DNA of 64,000 nucleotides, taken from contig CM121341.1 of NCBI GenBank assembly GCA_051530055.1, positions 4,960,001-5,024,000 of the forward strand. The letters run 5' to 3'. The notes beneath the pieces were generated by a model, which worked only from the letters and a program-made list of their open reading frames with translations, ran no database searches and was not told the DNA's origin. Within the stretch, counting starts at the first letter, position 1, and every line of letters starts with the position of its first letter. This DNA is from Neoechinorhynchus agilis. Taxonomy: Eukaryota; Acanthocephala. This document shows positions 22,500 through 33,186 of this stretch, piece after piece. Position numbers and translations under genes: made by a program.

Positions 22500-24515
22500 T
22501 TATTTGTATGAATATTTATGAGTAACACTTTTTCGGACATGAACTCATTCACACCACCGCCTTTCTGGATCACTCCGGAGCCGTCCTGGTGTAACGGTCG
22601 AATGGAAGGCAGCGTTCCTCCTCTTTGCTGGGGCAGACTTATGTTTTGTAGGAGGATTGCTCCTGATCTCGGATCGCCAGTGATTCGTCTAAGTTTATTC
22701 GGTACCAAACAATAATGATTTCGACCTAAATCCCGGTATTTTGTCTTTTTTGCGGTCCTTGGCGGCCTCAGATTCCGACATTTCCCCAAAGTTTCTCACA
22801 GTCGGTTAGATTTATTAATTTACTTTTTATGAGTAACACTTTTTCGGACATGAAATCATTCACACCACCGCCTTTCTGGATCACTCCGGAGCCGTCCTGG
22901 TGTAACGGTCGAATGGAAGGCAGCGTTCCTCCTCTTTGCTGGGGCAGACTTATGTTTTGTAGGAGGATTGCTCCTGATCTCGGATCGCCAGTGATTCGTC
23001 TAAGTTTATTCGGTACCAAACGACCCGAGTGTCTCGACGCCAAAGAGAACGAAATAATGATTTCGACCTAAATCCCGGTATTTTGTCTTTTTTGCGGTCC
23101 TTGGCGGCCTCAGATTCCGACATTTCCCCAAAGTTTCTCACAGTCGGTTAGATTTATTAATTTACTTTTTATGAGTAACACTTTTTCGGACATGAAATCA
23201 TTCACACCACCGCCTTTCTGGATCACTCCGGAGCCGTCCTGGTGTAACGGTCGAATGGAAGGCAGCGTTCCTCCTCGTTGCTGGGGCAGACTTATGTTTT
23301 GTAGGAGGATTGCTCCTGATCTCGGATCGCCAGTGATTCGTCTAAGTTTATTCGGTACCAAACGACCCGAGTGTCTCGACCCCAAAGAGAACTAAATAAT
23401 GATTTCGACCTAAATCCCGGTATTTTGTCTTTTTTGCGGTCCTTGGCGGCCTCAGATTCCGACATTTCCACAAAGTTTCTCACAGTCGGTTAGATTTATT
23501 AATTTACTTTTTATGAGTAACACTTTTTCGGACATGAAATCATTCACACCACCGCCTTTCTGGATCACTCCGGAGCCGTCCTGGTGTAACGGTCGAATGG
23601 AAGGCAGCGTTCCTCCTCGTTGCTGGGGCAGACTTATGTTTTGTAGGAGGATTGCTCCTGATCTCGGATCGCCAGTGATTCGTCTAGTTTATTCGGTACC
23701 AAACGACCCGAGTGTCTCGACCCCAAAGAGAACTAAATAATGATTTCGACCTAAATCCCGGTATTTTGTCTTTTTGCGGTCCTTGGCGGCCTCAGATTCC
23801 GACATTTCCACAAAGTTTACAGTCGGTTAGATTTATTAATTTACTTTTTATGAGTAACACTTTTCGGACATGAACTCATTCACACCACCGCCTTTCGATC
23901 ACTCCGGAGCCGTCCTGGTGTAACGTCGAATGGAAGGCAGCGTTCCTCCTTTGCTGGGGCAGACTTATGTTTTGTAGAGGATTGCTCCTGATCTCATGCC
24001 AGTGATTCGTCTAAGTTTATTCGGTACCAAACGACCCGAGTGTCTCGACCCCAAAGAGAACTAAATAATGATTTCGACCTAAATCCCGGTATTTTGTCTT
24101 TTTTGCGGTCCTTGGCGGCCTCAGATTCCGACATTTCCACAAAGTTTCTCACAGTCGGTTAGATTTATTAATTTACTTTTTATGAGTAACACTTTTTCGG
24201 ACATGAAATCATTCACACCACCGCCTTTCTGGATCACTCCGGAGCCGTCCTGGTGTAACGGTCGAATGGAAGGCAGCGTTCCTCCTCTTTGCTGGGGCAG
24301 ACTTATGTTTTGTAGGAGGATTGCTCCTGATCTCGGATCGCCAGTGATTCGTCTAAGTTTATTCGGTACAAAACGACCTGAGTGTCTCGACGCCAAAGAG
24401 AACGAAATAATGATTTCGACCTAAATCCCGGTATTTTGTCTTTTTACGTTCCTCAGCGGCCTCAGATTCCGACATTTCCACAAAGTTTCTCACAGTCGGT
24501 TAGATTTATTAATTT
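22500..24515. repeat. tandem array, about 342 bp x 6
   Basis: 'ATGAGTAACACTTTTTCGG' recurs at 22518, 22829, 23171, 23513, 23850 and 24182. Units carry an open frame on both strands: plus 'SFTPPPFWITPEPSWCNGRM', minus '[20 protein letters not shown]'. I do not recognise either peptide and treat them as by-products. A diverged piece (TTCACACCACCGC...TGGTGTAACGGTCG) occurs at 16420-16465. Unit 5 (23850-24180) has many 1-4-base losses compared with the others. Confidence 0.85.
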
Positions 24516-24529
24516 ACTTTTTTATAAAG

Positions 24530-24660
24530 AAGAATTATAATAATTGATTTATTTTATAACTTTCGGCCTTCGCGTAGGCCGCCTTCAGTCCATTGTTTTC
24601 GAAAAAAAGTCAAGACAGAGCTCGCTCGAATTTTTTCCTTCGAAAACAATCTATTGAAGA
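24530..24660. repeat. degraded fold-back with GGCCT/AGGCC core
   Basis: TTTCG at 24561 is followed by GCCT...AGGC and CTTCAGTC. A partial inverted partner of the flanking 'CCATTGTTTTCGAA' lies at about 24634-24653 (TTCGAAAACAATC). The same core occurs at 16265 and 35228. Confidence 0.55.
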
Positions 24661-24848
24661 AGACCTACGTGAAGGCTCAAAGATGTATTAATAAAGATCG
24701 CACTCTCCTAACAGCTCTACAATCCACATTCCTATTGACTACCATAGAACATGATGATGATTGGCCAAAAATGGCACGGCCTCTATTGGAAAGTGTTACG
24801 TCCAAAATAAAAGCCAATCTGAGAAACTATTGGAAAATCAGTTCTTAA
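24654..24848 (+). other. unassigned 64-codon frame, possible gene fragment
   Basis: The peptide (for example 'LLTALQSTFLLTTIEHDDDW' and 'SKIKANLRNYW') has balanced, protein-like composition and sits between repeats. I see no start signal, partner exons or known domain. It may be a captured exon fragment or chance. Confidence 0.25.
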
Positions 24849-24999
24849 GATGAAATCATCAAACGAATGTCCGCTCTAATTGTAGCTGTCCAAGGATCCG
24901 AATGCGGATGGCTCGTTGAAATACCGGGGAAATAAATCGGTGAACCCTTCCCCCCCCCGATTGCCTCAAAGGATTTTCTCTTGTTGACTTTATTTTTAC

Positions 25000-25446
25000 T
25001 CAATACCTTCGTTGAATTCGTTTAACTCGAGCCATCCTTTGAGAAACCCTTGGGACTGTATTTGATGTGAGTTTCTTTAACAATTCCAGAGCTCCTTGAC
25101 AAACACCGATTGAATCCACGTCTTTGAGAGTTTTGTATGTAATCGTTCTCACACCGTCACTTTCCTTTAGGTCTTCAGTTCCATTTTGCTCCACGATACT
25201 CGACAAGAGCTTACTCTGCACTTGTTCCTGCGCTTCCAATCTTTGAGATGAAATAGATTCAAAATATCGTTTGTATTGAATTCGACGCCGACGACGATCG
25301 CTCCGTTTCTCATTTATTTCTACGTTATTTTGCTGATCGGATTTCGGGTGAAGAACTGCTTTTCGAAGATTCGTCTTTAGTGCTCGCGTATCAATTCGAC
25401 TTTTAAGTGCATTCTTATTTTTCCGCTGTGAAATTTTGTCCTTCAT
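25000..25446 (-). CDS. small basic protein of unknown function
   Basis: Single-exon frame of 148 residues, starting MKDKISQRKNKN. It is strongly basic and polar ('SDRRRRRIQYKRYF', C-terminal 'RMARVKRIQRRY') with probable helical segments and no signal peptide. An acceptor-like TTCTAG lies 3 nt upstream of the ATG, as for most neighbours, which supports a separate gene rather than an extra LARP7 exon. It lies about 435 bp downstream of the LARP7 stop on the same strand. The composition suggests a nucleic-acid-binding or nucleolar protein, but that is inference. Confidence 0.55.
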   Translation of the reverse strand: MKDKISQRKNKNALKSRIDTRALKTNLRKAVLHPKSDQQNNVEINEKRSDRRRRRIQYKRYFESISSQRLEAQEQVQSKLLSSIVEQNGTEDLKESDGVRTITYKTLKDVDSIGVCQGALELLKKLTSNTVPRVSQRMARVKRIQRRY

Positions 25447-25881
25447 TGTCTAGAATTCGGATAAATACAGAAGATCAAGTAATTTAACAAGGCCGTAACG
25501 ACTCGTTTGAAGGGTCCAATAATTTAATATTCTCAAACGCTTAAATTAATTTCTTACGATTAGGTTATTATCAATATCGAAATTGTTTTTTTTGGACTTA
25601 TCAATTTTGAAATTAGAATTTTCTGTCAATTTTTTTAATGCTGAATACAAAATAAGAATCAATGTAAAGAAATTCTTAGTTTTCTCGAGAATTAAAGTCA
25701 GCCATTTTGCGATTTTCGCTTTTTTTTCACATTTATAAAACTTAGACTTCAAGCCGAATAATGCAAAAAAAATCCAGATCAAAAAAATTGAAACTGTAGC
25801 CTCCCGGTGTATTTGGATCATATGAACCGAGTTAGAAGATTCTAAAAATGATTTCTGATGATGATCGGCAAAGTAAAGTGT

Positions 25882-26794
25882 TTAATCAGAATCTTCAAAT
25901 ACGATTCGCGTTGGTTTAGGCGATTTAGCTTCGAAGGTTTTCTTCATTTCATTAAACTTTCCCCTTTGCTGATCATAGAAATCTTTTCTTCGCTTTACCC
26001 ATTCTTCCTTCAGTAAACCTCGATATGGAATCGATTTCTCAAATATGTCTGAATCAATGCCATCATCATCGTTCTTAACATGCAATTTTCTTTTCATGGC
26101 ACAATATTGCTTGTTGCCTCTAGGAAATATGCCTTTGGCCGGTCCATTAATCTTCATTCTTCCCAAAGCGTCCAGAGTAGCATTCGTGTTAGAGAACTCT
26201 ACAAATGCAAATCCTCTTTGATGACAGCAATTTACTTTAAGAACGGTAAGGGTTTTTAGGTTTAAAAATAAATAAAAAAATTGTATTTCGCATTATGTAA
26301 CCAATCAGAACTCGAGTGTTAATGAGGACCAAAAGGATTTAAAATTGCCGTCAATCTTTCATACTTTCTTGAGTACTTTTATACTTTGGTAGGCTAACAT
26401 ACACAACTGGTCCAATTTTAGAAAAGCATTCCTTTACTGTTTCTAAGGACATTGCTTTTCGGATTTCACGGTTACAGCCTTCAACATAAATAGTGCAAGA
26501 ATCAACCTCTTCTTGATTTTTCTCGGTATACTTTTCAACTCTACTGATCGTAGAATCAATCACTTTCACTTTCGAAGAAGTCTCGAGCGCCTTTTTGACA
26601 TCGTCCATCGTTGCTTTTAGCTCTTTCATTCGATTAAAGTCATTGATCATTTCGGGAATGGAAATCGACCAGCAACCGGATTCTAGGATTTCCCTTATAT
26701 GCCGATTCTTTGAGATGTTTGCGTCTGACAAGTAAAACTCGATTTGATCACGAATCTTTTTGAGGCGATCGTCATCGGGCAAATCAGAGGACAT
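25882..26794 (-). CDS. LARP7: La-related protein 7, short form
   Basis: Two exons (26365-26794 and 25882-26234, intron about 130 nt) join in phase to 260 residues. I chose the ATG at 26794 because it follows TTTTAG by 0-2 nt. Visible parts are a La motif ('LKKIRDQIEFYLSDANISKN'), an RRM ('CTIYVEGCNREIRKAMS', 'VVYVSLPKYKST', 'RGFAFVEFSNTNATLDALGRM'), a LARP7-type 'IPYRGLLKEEWVKRRKDFYD' block and the C-terminal tail 'PTRIVFEDSD' (human: HIRFSEYD). LARP7 binds the 3' end of 7SK RNA and U6. Human LARP7 (about 580 residues) also has a C-terminal xRRM. It is absent here, so the protein jumps from RRM1 to the end motifs. The tail motif argues against plain La (SSB). Confidence 0.8.
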
Positions 26795-26879
26795 CTCTAA
26801 AATATTATATGAAAAACATAAATTTAAAACCATTAAGTTTTGGCGACTTTCAACGGTTAAATTTGAGTTGTAGTGATCA

Positions 26880-27365
26880 TAAATCCTCAGCCGAATAAAA
26901 AAATATTGAGATCTATCGAAAGAGAAAACCTATCCTAAAAACATCTTCAACTTTATCATCCTGAAGGATTTTCTCTTGATAATCAATAGAAGAAATCATC
27001 AAGAGAAAATCCTTCGGGATGATAAAGTTGGAGATGTTTTTAGGATAGGTTTTCTCTTTCGATAGATCTCAATATTTTTTTGATTTTCTCTTGATGATTT
27101 CTTCTATTGATCATCAATAGAAAATCCTTAGGAAGAGTTGGTTCCAGCCGAATAAAAAAATATTGAGATCTATCGAAAGAGGAAACCTCTCCTAAAAACA
27201 TCTTCAACTTTATCTTCCTGAAGGATTTTCTCTTGATGATTTCTTCTATTGATTATCAATAGAAAATCCTTAGGAAGAGTTGGTTCCAGCCGAATAAAAA
27301 ATATTGAGATCTTTCTAGGGAAACATCTCAATATTTTTATCCGGCCGAGGATTATGATCACCACA
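26880..27365. repeat. cluster of fold-backs
   Basis: Inverted copies of 'AAAAATATTGAGATCTATCG', 'CTTCAACTTTATCATCCTGA' and 'GAAGGATTTTCTCTTGAT' run at 26895-26985, 26995-27085 (inverse) and 27145-27260. The loop contains 'ATTGATNATCAATAGAAAAT'. It lies just upstream of LARP7. The GAAGGATTTTCT hinge is shared with elements at 17200, 27830, 28350 and 56445. Confidence 0.75.
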
Positions 27366-27769
27366 TAAGCAACTCTTCCTTAGGATTTTCTTTTGATGAT
27401 TTAATCGACGATTCGTTCTAGAGATCTACCGAAAACATTTAGTCCAAAATCTATAAAGATAGTCGAGGAAACGCTTTTCTTTTTGATTAACACGAAAAAG
27501 ACAAAGCGTACAACGGTTTTTCGCTTTACAGCATCGAAAATCCGCTAACAAAAAAATTAACCAATTTCCCAAGATCAATGACGATTATGACCGCCATAAT
27601 AAGAATTCTTCCGAGGAAAAGAGACTAAGAGTCATGACGAAATTTACAATTTTTTTTCATCTCTCACTTCCAATCTGTTTATTGGTCTTGAGAAGTTAAA
27701 TCTTTAGTCTAATTCGCGTTATGTTTTATGCTCTTTCAAGGATCTTTAGAATTCTCGAAAATGTTTCCT

Positions 27770-28416
27770 TTTTTTCAAACTTGTCTACATACCGTATTCT
27801 GAAGATGAAATTGATTTATCGACCGAGAAAATCCTTCGGGTTAGTCAAAGTAACCGGTGATAGCACATTTGATTTATTGGAGATCAACGTCGATAGAAGC
27901 GTACAAGATTGCTCCTCATTCTCCAAAATCAATTTTTATTCACTAAATCTATAATGAATTATTTTATTTCCAATCAATCAAATGTGCCATTACCGGGATT
28001 ATCACCAAAATAATATTTAGGTGAATTTATTGAATCTTTGTTTCGGCTCAATCAAAAGCCTTTATCAAGATTGTTTAAAAGTTTTTTTTCCAACTGTGAA
28101 TGTGTGGATCGAGCCGAAATAAAGATTCAATAAATTTACCTAAATTTTATCGTATTCAAAACCAAAAAAACGTATTTAATGTATCTTCTACAAATGTGCC
28201 GACTTTATAATGAAAAACAAATAATTCATTATAGATTTAGTGAATAAAAATTGATTTTGGAGAATGAGGAGCAATCTTGTACGCTTCTATCGACGTTGAT
28301 CTCCAATAAATCAAATGTGCCATTACCGGTTACTTTGACTAACCCGAAGGATTTTCTCGGTCGATAAATCAATTTCATCTTTAGAATACGGTATGTAGAC
28401 AAGTTTAAAAAAAGGG
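27770..28416. repeat. large fold-back with about 190-bp arms and a nested inner fold-back
   Basis: Left arm 27770-27960 and right arm 28227-28416 are near-perfect inverse copies (for example 'ACATACCGTATTCTGAAGA' and 'GTCGATAGAAGCGTACAAGA'). Inside, 28018-28066 pairs with 28110-28143 around a TTTCG-GCT...AGC-CTTTATCAAG core. About 230 bp of the same sequence recurs at 56165-56400. No coding sequence, so a MITE-like non-autonomous element. Confidence 0.85.
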
Positions 28417-28448
28417 GAAGATCGCTTTAATTTAGGCAATTAAGTAAG

Positions 28449-28976
28449 ATCCGCAACAGCGATTTTTCAATCCTTGAAAATTTCCATATCGCCCTCGGAT
28501 GGGAGGTTTTACAACGCGTCCAGAAAACAATTTTCTTCATAGATTAAACGAAAAGGAATTCAATGAGATCAAAACGAATACCATCGAAATTGTTTTAGCC
28601 ACTGATGTTAGCGACCATAAGGCAGCTGTAGAAGATTTCAAGGCAAAGGTGAATTTTGGAACTATTTTATATAATTTCGATTGGAAATCGAAACAAAATC
28701 GACTTGATATGCTAAAAATGACAATAAGGATGGCGGATGGAGGGACGCCATGCAAACCATGGAACATATATAAAAGATAGGCGAAAGCCGTACAAGAAGA
28801 GTTTTATCTCCAGGTATTGTTAATTTCTCACTAATTTCAACATTAGAAAAACTCACAATGTTTTAACACTTTACAGGGCGATAAAGAAAAAAAAATTAGG
28901 TATGGATGTCACAACGAATTTCGATAGAGGAAGAGTGAATGAATTAGAAGTTCCGATAAAGTTCATCAAGTTTTCA
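28449..28976 (+). pseudogene. cyclic-nucleotide phosphodiesterase fragment (PDE7-like), broken
   Basis: Conceptual pieces match the class I PDE catalytic domain: 'NSDFSILENFHIALGWEVLQ' (family SVLENHH...), then 'FNEIKTNTIEIVLATDVSDH', 'NRLDMLKMTIRMADGGTPCKPW', 'AVQEEFYLQ', a 62-nt intron, and a 'GDKEKK..LGMDV' block. Active PDEs hydrolyse cAMP or cGMP with two metals held by His/Asp. Here LENHH reads LENFH. The copy is dead in three ways: a frame slip near 28520, an in-frame TAG at 28778-28780, and a frame slip in the A9 tract near 28887. The HDxxHxG metal site upstream is absent. The surviving intron shows it arose by DNA-level duplication, not retroposition. Confidence 0.8.
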
Positions 28977-29023
28977 ACTTTACAAACCCTGGAAATTCAA
29001 TTTCTCACTGATTTCAACATTAG

Positions 29024-29173
29024 GAAGACGAAACCATTACTTGGATTCAGGACAAGGTAAAGATAGTTCAGTCCACAGAGCAACTTGGGCGTGATTTAAG
29101 TGGAATCATGACAATGCAGAGGCGACTGTCCGGTATTGAGCGTGATTTGGGGGCCATTCAAATTAATCATTGA
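29024..29173 (+). pseudogene. beta-spectrin-repeat exon fragment behind the PDE relic
   Basis: After an acceptor-like TTTCAACATTAG, 49 codons read '[20 protein letters not shown]' and '[19 protein letters not shown]' and then stop. This matches the spectrin-repeat pattern 'WIxEKxxxVxSTxxLGxDLxxVMxLQRKLSGMERDLxAI' typical of beta-spectrins. It is only about half of one 106-residue repeat, so it cannot fold alone. It abuts the PDE relic in the same orientation and across a very similar intron end (both contain 'TTTCTCACTRATTTCAACATTAG'). A tandem array begins immediately after it. Confidence 0.7.
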
Positions 29174-30350
29174 ATGTTTTTTGCCCTTAAATTGTTTATT
29201 GTGTTTTTCTTCTATTAAACCAATTTTTACTTTTAGTTCGAAATGGAAAATTTAAAATATGAGATCAAAATTCATACTCAAATGAGAATAATTTCGGTGA
29301 TTTTTATTCCGGCTCGTTAAAAATGAGTCATTAATGGTTTTTTGCCTTTAAATTGTTTATTGTGTTTTTCTTCTATTTTGCGAATTTTTACTTTTTATTG
29401 AAACTAAAAAAATAGAAGATCAAAATTCATACTCAGATGAGAATAATTTCGGTGATTTTTATTCCGGCTCGTTAAGAATAAGTCATTAATGTTTTTTGCC
29501 TTTAAATTGTTTATTGTGTTTTTCTTCTATTTAACGAATTTTTACTTTTTATTGAAACTAAAAAAATTGAAGATCAAAATTCATACTCAGATGAGAATAA
29601 TTTCGGTGATTTTTATTCCGGCTCGTTAAAAATAAGTCATTAATGTTTTTTGCCTTTAAATTGTTTATTGTGTTTTTCTTCTATTTAGCGAATTTTTACT
29701 TTTTATTGAAACTAAAAAAATTTAAAATATGAGATCAAAATTCATACTCAGATGAGAATAATTTCGGTGATTTTTATTCCGGCTCGTTAAAAATAAGTCA
29801 TTAATGTTTTTTGCCTTTAAATTGTTTATTGTGTTTTTCTTCTATTTAGCGAATTTTTACTTTTTATTGAAGCTAAAAAATTTAAAATATGAGATCAAAA
29901 TTCATACTCAGATGAGAATAATTTTGGTGATTTTTATTCCGGCTCGTTAAGAATAAGTCATTAATGTTTTTTGCCTTTAAATTGTTTATTGTGTTTTTCT
30001 TCTATTTTGCGAATTTTTACTTTTTATTGAGACTAAAAAAATTTAAAATATGAGATCAAAATTCATACTCAGATGAGAATAATTTCGGTGATTTTTATTC
30101 CGGCTCGTTAAAAATAAGTCATTAATGTTTTTTGCCTTTAAATTGTTTATTGTGTTTTTCTTCTATTTAGCGAATTTTTACTTTTTATTGAGACTAAAAA
30201 AATTTAAAATATGAGATCAAAATTCATACTCAGATGAGAATAATTTCGGTGATTTTTATTCTGGCTCGTTAAAAATGAGTCATTAATGGTTTTTTGCCTT
30301 TAAATTGTTTATTGTGTTTTTCTTCTATTTAGCGAATTTTTACTTTTAAA
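29174..30350. repeat. tandem array, about 160 bp x 8, upstream of WBP2
   Basis: 'TTTTGCCTTTAAATTGTTTA' recurs near 29178, 29339, 29494, 29646, 29808, 29968, 30128 and 30293. Units also share 'GAGAATAATTTCGGTGATTT' and 'ATTCCGGCTCGTTAA'. The last unit decays about 90 bp before the WBP2 ATG. Confidence 0.9.
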
Positions 30351-30439
30351 TAGAATTAAAACAGAAATTAAGTACTTAAAAATCGATTTTTTTGTTCAAT
30401 ATTAACGAGGCAAACGTTTTTGATTTCACTTTTTTTCAG

Positions 30440-31293
30440 ATGTCATTCAACACCGCTGATCACGAAGGAGGAGGTGTCATTTTATTTAACGGTGAAAGGT
30501 AACCGAACGCATCTTTTTTTGTTCAACGTTTAATCGGCATTTAGGATTATTATTTACCATAAACACGTGAAATTGGCCATAAAAGCCAATCCAATCACTG
30601 ATTTGTTCGGACCATCCGAGGAGCTTTCGGAATGCAGCGTCTATCTTACGACTCATCGAGTAAATTTTCTCATATAATTGATAAAATAATGGTTGAATAC
30701 TTCAAAGGTTATCGCTATCAACGAAAAGCAGAAAAAGAATCCAATTGTTCGATCGATGTCGATTCCATTTACATCGATTAAAGATATTAGTGTGGAACAA
30801 CCAATGTTCTCGGCCAACTACGTTTCCGCTGTTGTCCAATCTGAATCGCAAAACAGTCAAATATTTGATATCCGTTTATCGTTTAGCAGAGGCGGTGCGA
30901 TCGAATTCAGTAAAGCTTTTAGAATGGCTGTTCAGATCGGTAAGATGAATGAAATCAAGTTTTTTTTTAAAAAACCCCCCCATTAATCTCGGCCTAGCGA
31001 ATTCAAATGCTCATTCGTTTTTCCAAGCTCAACCTTTCTATTCAATGAATGTACCGAACTGCACTTCCGCTCAAGGAATGAACTACGTTTACGTTGTTCC
31101 GGCAGGACAATTCAATTGGGTACCGTCGAATGTATTCAATGATAGACCAAATGCAAATGAGATCTTTGTCGCTGATAATCCTCCACCCTATCCAGGACTG
31201 GCTGATCCACCCAAATACGATGAGGCGGTTAAAAAGGGGTCACCTCCGCCATACTCGGAAAATCAAGAAGGTCCAGAGAAAAAGCGAAAGTGA
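30440..31293 (+). CDS. WBP2: WW-domain-binding protein 2 homologue
   Basis: Four exons (30440-30498, 30545-30659, 30708-30939, 30998-31293) join in phase to 233 residues. The ATG follows TTTTTTCAG with no gap. The N-terminus 'MSFNTADHEGGGVILFNGER' is the WBP2 start and leads into a GRAM-type domain ('VYLTTHRVIAIN', 'SIPFTSIKDISVEQPMFSANY'). The C-terminus is proline-rich with three PPxY motifs (PPPY, PPKY, PPPY), which bind WW domains of YAP/TAZ and Nedd4-type partners. WBP2 is a cytoplasmic and nuclear transcriptional coactivator in animals. Introns are 46-58 nt; the last contains long T, A and C runs. Confidence 0.93.
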
Positions 31294-31592
31294 GAGTCGA
31301 ACGAAGTGAAAACATTGAATGTAGTCGTGAAAGCTTTAAATTATCACGAGTGGTAATCGGTTCGTTTCATTTGGTATTAGGATGATCGAAATTCGCTTAA
31401 AAAATATCGACTTCGTTTTTGGCGCAAAAAAATAAGCATTGCGGTGCAGCGGGGCAATGCGGCCAGCGCCGATGAATAGGAGCGTTGAAGAAACTATAAA
31501 TATAGAATCAAAACTAAAATGTTTTTTTAAATCGAAAATTTCACAAGCTATTTTCGAACTCAATGTTCAATTCTTGACAACTGTTTTTTAAG

Positions 31593-31982
31593 ATGATTAA
31601 TAATTTGTCAAAAAGACTAGTTCGTACGCTTTGCCAATCTCGAACATTGGCCAACGCTATTGAGGATCGGCTGAGAGCCGGACTAAAGGGGCCGATTGAA
31701 TACCTATCAGTAATTGATATTTCCGGTATAATGCAATAATCGAATTGAATCTAACTTGACAAACTGAAAGGTGGATGCGGAGCATCGTTTGGTATTGTTG
31801 TACGATCTCCAGAGTTCAATGATCAATCGATGATTATGCAACATAGAAAGATAAATCAAGTATGTGATGGGATTAATATCGATATTTTTATTTTAAAAAT
31901 TTAGCTCGTCAATGAAGTTACTGATGGCAAGACACATGCAATAAGAATAGATTCTGGAGGTGTGTTAGATGGAACGAAATAA
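31593..31982 (+). CDS. BOLA3: BolA-like protein 3 (mitochondrial)
   Basis: Three exons (31593-31725, 31771-31859, 31905-31982; introns 45 nt each) join in phase to 99 residues. The ATG follows TTTTTTAAG directly. A short basic N-terminus ('MINNLSKRLVRTLCQSRTL') fits a mitochondrial presequence. The BolA core has 'VIDISGGCGASFGIVVRSPEF', 'MMQHRKINQLV'-like helix residues and 'THAIRI'. BOLA3 acts with NFU1 and GLRX5 in late delivery of 4Fe-4S clusters to lipoate synthase and complexes I/II. The conserved Cys of 'GGCGA' is the proposed cluster ligand. The stop lies 4 nt from the convergent DERA stop. Confidence 0.9.
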
Positions 31983-31986
31983 GAAA

Positions 31987-33003
31987 TCAAATTATTTGTT
32001 CGTACTTTTGGATTAAATCGTTCAAAAGACCGGATGCGCCGATCCTGAACAAATTTCTGTCAACTCTATCGAATCCTAGCTCACTCCAAACCAAAACGAT
32101 CCATTCCAAAGCCTGCAAATATGTCTTAACCCCGCCAGCCGGTTTGATTCCGATTTTAATTCCTTTTGTTATACGTTCGAAATCACGAATAGCCACTGCC
32201 ATCACGAGCCCACTTGTGATGTCGGCATTGAACTGAGACTCCTTACCCGTTGAAGTCTTTATAAAATCTGCACCGGCCATCATTGAAACCATCGAAGCGG
32301 CGTAAACATTCCCTAGTGATCCTAACTCTCCTAACAGCAATTTGTCTTAATAATCGATTAATTACTGAAAATTGACCGTAATATCTGTTGGATATGTCCC
32401 AAAATTAAGACAAACTGCACCTACAGCTAAAATGCTCTTCATGTGAACATGCCCGTGGTCATTGAGGATGCATGCCGCTTTCATACGTTTGATTTCATTG
32501 TAAACGCCGATCCAATCACCCTTTAAAGCCTTCTCACGATTGATAACAATATCGATTTCATCAGCTCCAGCTTGAACGGCATATTTAATCTCCATTAATC
32601 GTGATTCAATGTCAGTTTGCCCTGAAGGGAATCCAGTAGCTACACTCGCGATCTTTGGCGAATATTTGCCTTCCTTTTGAATGTAAGCCCGGATATTGCT
32701 GACGTCCAAAACTCGACTGGGATACACACAAACAGCGGCACATTGAACACACGGATTTGAATTTAGCGGATTTACGGCAAGCTTAAATAGTCGTTGAACT
32801 CTAGAAGGAGTGTCATCTCCCGATAGAGTCGTGAGATCTATACATTCAATGATTTTGACGATCAAAGATAACTGATCTGGACATGAACGTAAGTAGAGAG
32901 CTTTTCGTTTGATCAATTTAGCCCATTCGTCTACTGCTGGTTTGCAGAAAATAAACCGTTTAGCGAGATGAGCGTCGTCAAATTCTATACCCGGGTTCGT
33001 CAT
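31987..33003 (-). CDS. DERA: deoxyribose-phosphate aldolase
   Basis: Exons 32421-33003 and 31987-32330 (90-nt intron) join in phase to 308 residues. I chose the ATG at 33003 because it lies 2 nt after CCTTACAG and no ATG opens the longer frame. DERA cleaves 2-deoxyribose-5-phosphate to glyceraldehyde-3-phosphate and acetaldehyde in the cytosol. Visible are 'IIECIDLTTLSGDDT', 'CVQCAAVCVYPSRV', 'IASVATGFPSGQT', 'EIKYAVQAGADEIDIVINRE', the Schiff-base lysine in 'GADFIKTSTGKES' and 'GIKPAGGVKT', so the active site is complete. The C-terminus ends at 'ASGLLNDLIQKYEQII', about 15 residues shorter than human, and lacks the usual terminal Tyr tail. Confidence 0.93.
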
Positions 33004-33186
33004 ATCTGTAAGGTGGCACGAGACGTCGACGTTTCTTGCAAAAGTGCACTTTTGTCTCTTAGTCAAAGAAGTGCCTTCTAAATGACTAAACACTTGTTTA
33101 TCCGGCTGGGGATCTCTTTCGAAGGATTTTTTATATTTCTATCAATGTGTGTGGCCTTTTTATAACACGGCTGATTATTTTCCTTG

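Noticed and set aside
22560-22615. tRNA-Glu-like A box (TGGTGTAACGG) in the 342-bp unit
   Set aside because: No B box or tRNA fold follows; probably coincidence.
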